Translations under genes and position numbers: made by a program
The notes under the pieces: generated by a model
What the model was told of the DNA's origin: nothing
Databases searched by the model: none
What the model saw: only the letters and a program-made list of their open reading frames with translations
From: UBA3792 sp946185305
GTDB lineage: Bacteria; Bacillota; Clostridia; Christensenellales; CAG-138
Direction of reading: 5' to 3'
Assembly (NCBI GenBank): GCA_946185305.1
Contig: CAMHJE010000002.1
Span: 24,652-88,651 of the forward strand
Length of the DNA: 64,000 bases
Part shown: piece after piece, positions 61,468 to 64,000 of the stretch
How the letters are laid out: each line of letters begins with the position of its first letter
Numbering within the stretch: the first letter of the stretch is position 1

Positions 61468-62904
61468 TTACCGGTTTTTCCGGATCAGCGTCTTGTAATA
61501 ATCGACCGCGCCGGGCAGACTGTAGGTGTCGAGATTTTCGTTCAGGCCGTGCATGCCCTTCATCTGCGCAGGACCGTAAACGACCGGGGAGAAGCGGATG
61601 CAGTCCGGACAGATCCGCTGATAGTGGCGCGCATCGGTACCGCCGGTCATTACGTATGGGATCACGGGCAGCTTGGGGAATACCTCCTGGATCGTTTCGG
61701 TCACGAACCGGAACGCCTCGCTGCCGGAATCGACCGGCTCACAAGACGGGTAGGCGTCGAGCACGCGCACCTCGAGATCGTACTTTTTCGCAAGCGCGAT
61801 GATCGCCGCGTTGCTTTCCTCCATGTTCTGATGCGGGATGTAGCGCAGGTTCAGCGTCAGCGTCGCCTCCTGCGGGAGGACGTTGCAGCCGTCCGAGCCG
61901 GTTTGCATCGTCGGCGCGACGGTCGTGCGCAGCAGCGCCGCGGCCTGTGCGGAAATCGACGGCATCAGCAAAACGAGCAGCGGCTTGAACAGCCACAGGT
62001 TCCCGAACAGCAGCCGCATCCAGAATGGGCCGTAGGGCGCCATATTGGTAAACATCTCCGCCGCCTGCCGGTTCATTTCGGAGCGCATCGGGCTGTGCTT
62101 ATCGAGATCGCAGACGAATTTCGACAGCCGTACGATCGGAGAATTCTTCGGCGGATAGCTGGAATGACCGCCGTTCGACCGTGCGACGATCTGCAGATTG
62201 CCCTGTCCTTTTTCGAGCACGCCGACCATCGCAAAATTGCCCTTCAGCCCCGCCATCGGCTCGGTCACGATCGAGCCGCCCTCGTCGTTGACCAAATACG
62301 GCTTCACGCCGCGCCGTTCCATTTCCCGCACGAGCTTCGGACAGCCCTCCTCTCCGATCTCCTCGGTGTTGGACGACGACAAGTACACGTCCTGCTCCGG
62401 CACATAGCCCTCGGCCAGCAGCTCCTCGACCGCCTGCAAAAACGCCATGACCGAGCATTTCGTGTCGGCGCTGCCGCGGCCCCACACCTTGCCGTCCTCG
62501 ATGTCGCCGGAAAACGGCTCATGCTGCCATTTACCCTCCGCGGGAACAACATCCTGATGCCCCATCAGGACAATCGGCTTGTCGTGGCGACGGCCTTTCC
62601 AATAATAGAGCAGACTGCCGTCGATCTCGGTCTTTTCAAGGTTCGCATGTACAAGCGGGAACAGCGTTTCGAGCAGCGCGTGGAAACCGAGAAACTTCTC
62701 GCGCTGTATCTGCCCCTTATATGAAACGGTTTCATACCGCACCATTTCGGCGAGCTTTTCCGCATACGCCTTTTCGCGCGCGGGGTCGCGGCAAGGCTCC
62801 CAGTCGGCGGTCTTGCTGCCCGTCAGCAGCGTGCGGAGCACGGCGATCAGCACTAGCAGCAGCAAGACGCCGAGCGCGCCAAGCAGAAGATACAGTACGA
62901 TCAT
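61468..62904 (-). CDS. M20-family zinc peptidase with N-terminal membrane anchor
   Basis: A 478-residue metallopeptidase of the M20/PM20D1-like group. An N-terminal span (about 1-25) probably anchors it. Metal and catalytic residues: LMGHQDVVPAEGKW near 112-125 (His, Asp), GRGSADTKCSVMAFLQA near 141-157 (bridging Asp), SSSNTEEIGEEG near 176-187 (Glu, Glu), NDEGG, and MHGLNENL near the C-terminus (His). The lid domain lies in between. Its start overlaps the stop of the upstream membrane protein by ATGA. The substrate could be N-acyl amino acids or peptides; unknown. Confidence 0.92.
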   Translation of the reverse strand: MIVLYLLLGALGVLLLLVLIAVLRTLLTGSKTADWEPCRDPAREKAYAEKLAEMVRYETVSYKGQIQREKFLGFHALLETLFPLVHANLEKTEIDGSLLYYWKGRRHDKPIVLMGHQDVVPAEGKWQHEPFSGDIEDGKVWGRGSADTKCSVMAFLQAVEELLAEGYVPEQDVYLSSSNTEEIGEEGCPKLVREMERRGVKPYLVNDEGGSIVTEPMAGLKGNFAMVGVLEKGQGNLQIVARSNGGHSSYPPKNSPIVRLSKFVCDLDKHSPMRSEMNRQAAEMFTNMAPYGPFWMRLLFGNLWLFKPLLVLLMPSISAQAAALLRTTVAPTMQTGSDGCNVLPQEATLTLNLRYIPHQNMEESNAAIIALAKKYDLEVRVLDAYPSCEPVDSGSEAFRFVTETIQEVFPKLPVIPYVMTGGTDARHYQRICPDCIRFSPVVYGPAQMKGMHGLNENLDTYSLPGAVDYYKTLIRKNR

Positions 62905-63602
62905 GCGGACACCTCCCCGTTTTTCTGCTGCTTGCGGAAGCTGAGGTAGGCCAGCAGGATCGCAAGACCGCCGCTCGGAATCACCATCATGCTTGTGGAG
63001 CCGATCAAGGACGGCACCAGCACGAACAGCAGCGACATCACACCGAGCACGATCAGCGCGACGACGCGGTTGGAGCGGTAATACTTGCAGGCCATCGCGC
63101 CGAACAGCGCGGGAACGACGTTCTCAAACGCGGGCTGCAGCGTCGGGGATTGCAGGATCGGCTGCAGCGGGATCATCAGCAGCACGCCGAGCGCGAGCAC
63201 CACAATCGTCACAAGCGAGGAGGTGGCAATCGACAGCGTCGCAATGATCTCATTTTCCGGCGTGCCGCTCTTGACGCCGACGATGTCGCGGGCGTTGATC
63301 GCGCACGGGATTTTCATGTTGATCAGATTGCCGGTGATGAACGCGAGGTAGCTGCCGCCCGCCCCAAGCATCGGCACGTAGATCAGGTATTCTACGATGC
63401 CGCTGATGAGGTAAACGAGCCCGACGCCGACGAACGCCTTCATCGCGGCGGGGATATTCGGCAGCGCGCCGAGGTAAACGCCGATGACAAACGGCGCGGC
63501 GAGCAGCAGCACCAGTACAGCTGCGGTCAGGATACGGCCGAGTGTGTGCGTCGTGTTGAGGTAGCTTTCATACGTTTCCTGTCGGTTCATGGATTCCTTC
63601 AT
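62901..63602 (-). CDS. membrane protein with about six spans, unknown function
   Basis: A 233-residue integral membrane protein, start set at ATG 63602 (AAGGGGG 8 nt upstream); an in-frame GTG at 63611 is less well placed. Hydrophobic segments occur near 20-40, 53-85, 110-150, 165-180 and 185-225. It contains NARDIVGVKSGTPENEIIATL (about 99-119). It lies between the M20 peptidase (ATGA overlap) and a second membrane protein (14 bp), so the three probably form one unit, such as a peptide or amino-acid permease with its hydrolase; that is inference. Confidence 0.75.
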   Translation of the reverse strand: MKESMNRQETYESYLNTTHTLGRILTAAVLVLLLAAPFVIGVYLGALPNIPAAMKAFVGVGLVYLISGIVEYLIYVPMLGAGGSYLAFITGNLINMKIPCAINARDIVGVKSGTPENEIIATLSIATSSLVTIVVLALGVLLMIPLQPILQSPTLQPAFENVVPALFGAMACKYYRSNRVVALIVLGVMSLLFVLVPSLIGSTSMMVIPSGGLAILLAYLSFRKQQKNGEVSA

Positions 63603-63615
63603 GCCGTTCACCCCC

Positions 63616-64000
63616 TTACAGCAGCTTGCCGAGGAAGATCGCCGCGGTCATTGCAATCAGCATGCTCCCCGCAACGGAAAAGCTGTCGATCCAGTCCGCG
63701 TGCTTCGCTTCTTTGATCTTGATAAACACCGCCATTGCGAGCGCGGCCACGACCGCCACCGCCAGCGGAAGCCAGCTGCCGGTGAACGTGAACAAGCCGT
63801 TGCCCGAAACGATCTGCCCGATATAGCTGGCGATATACGCCGAAACGAGGCCGATGAACATTGCCGTCATGGCGCTGTCGCCGAAGGCGGCAAGCCCGCC
63901 CTTCTTTTTGCCGGAGGCCGCGTCTCTTTCGAGCGTCTTGGGCGCGGCAAGGCGTTTGGAATATGCCTTGCCGTTAAAGATCACCAGCACCATGCCCCAC
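63616..64000 (-). CDS. membrane protein (partial, start beyond the right edge)
   Basis: The frame is open from the right edge to TAA 63616 (about 128 codons). The visible part has a cytoplasmic basic segment (KAYSKRLAAPKTLERD), then spans AAFGDSAMTAMFIGLVSAYIAS, WLPLAVAVVAALAMAVFIKI and a C-terminal hydrophobic stretch SMLIAMTAAIFLGKLL. It resembles the DUF5058-type membrane proteins that occur with M20 peptidases, a tentative recall. The start cannot be assigned from this window. Confidence 0.7.
   Translation of the reverse strand, partial: WGMVLVIFNGKAYSKRLAAPKTLERDAASGKKKGGLAAFGDSAMTAMFIGLVSAYIASYIGQIVSGNGLFTFTGSWLPLAVAVVAALAMAVFIKIKEAKHADWIDSFSVAGSMLIAMTAAIFLGKLL

Overview
The window looks like chromosomal DNA from a GC-rich member of the Clostridia (Bacillota), probably an uncultured gut lineage. 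The signs are AGGAGG-type ribosome binding sites, TTGACA/TATAAT promoters, a CIRCE box, Rex, a paired GlgC/GlgD, FakA/DegV/PlsX lipid genes, an ECF S-component with no energising module nearby, many Pro/Thr-rich surface linkers, and densely overlapping ATGA operons. This placement is inferred from gene content; there is no rRNA, tRNA, CRISPR array or transposase in the window.

Layout. 1-5402 (minus): an operon of three proteins built as N-terminal TIR or TIR-like domain, one membrane span, then an extracytoplasmic leucine-rich-repeat region. The last gene runs off the left edge. 5403-5895: spacer with three hairpins ending in a terminator. 5896-8114 (plus): an MscS channel coupled to an anchored surface protein. 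8175-9941 (minus): an ABC-type ATPase and asparagine synthetase A. 9942-10337: a cluster of perfect hairpins. 10338-16780 (minus): a lipoprotein, then a fatty-acid operon (TetR-type regulator, fakA, DegV/fakB, GNAT-like protein, plsX). 16993-22126 (plus): a two-component system with two lipoproteins. 22180-29908 (minus): glycogen operon glgB-glgC-glgD-glgA ending in an adenylation-carrier didomain protein. 30132-35664 (minus): foldase-like lipoprotein, mfd, pth. 35978-38560 (plus): CIRCE-controlled clpB. 38625-40790 (minus): PAP2 protein and an alpha/beta-hydrolase lipoprotein. 40959-42178 (plus): rsmA and a ParB-like protein. 42226-46697 (minus): rex, a LysR regulator, proS and a secreted amidase-like protein. 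46891-54005 (plus): a shikimate/tyrosine operon (aroB-aroC-aroEK-aroQ-aroA-tyrA-DAHP synthase) behind a candidate leader-peptide attenuator. 54059-56337 (minus): carbamate kinase, then a cobalamin-riboswitch cassette (DUF4430 lipoprotein and ECF S-component). 56341-56680: AT-rich spacer. 56726-61041 (minus): a large sortase-MBG-repeat-coiled-coil membrane protein and a signal-peptidase homologue that lacks both catalytic residues. 61468-64000 (minus): an M20 peptidase and two membrane proteins, the last cut by the right edge.

How the parts work together. FakA, a DegV-type FakB and PlsX meet at acyl-phosphate, the entry point of phospholipid synthesis. The glg operon encodes glycogen synthesis from glucose-1-phosphate. 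The aro operon covers every step from DAHP to chorismate and on towards tyrosine. The DUF4430 lipoprotein and ECF protein are best read as a vitamin B12 uptake pair. The two strongest candidates for undescribed biology are the Toll-receptor-like TIR-TM-LRR operon and the sortase fusion paired with a dead signal peptidase.
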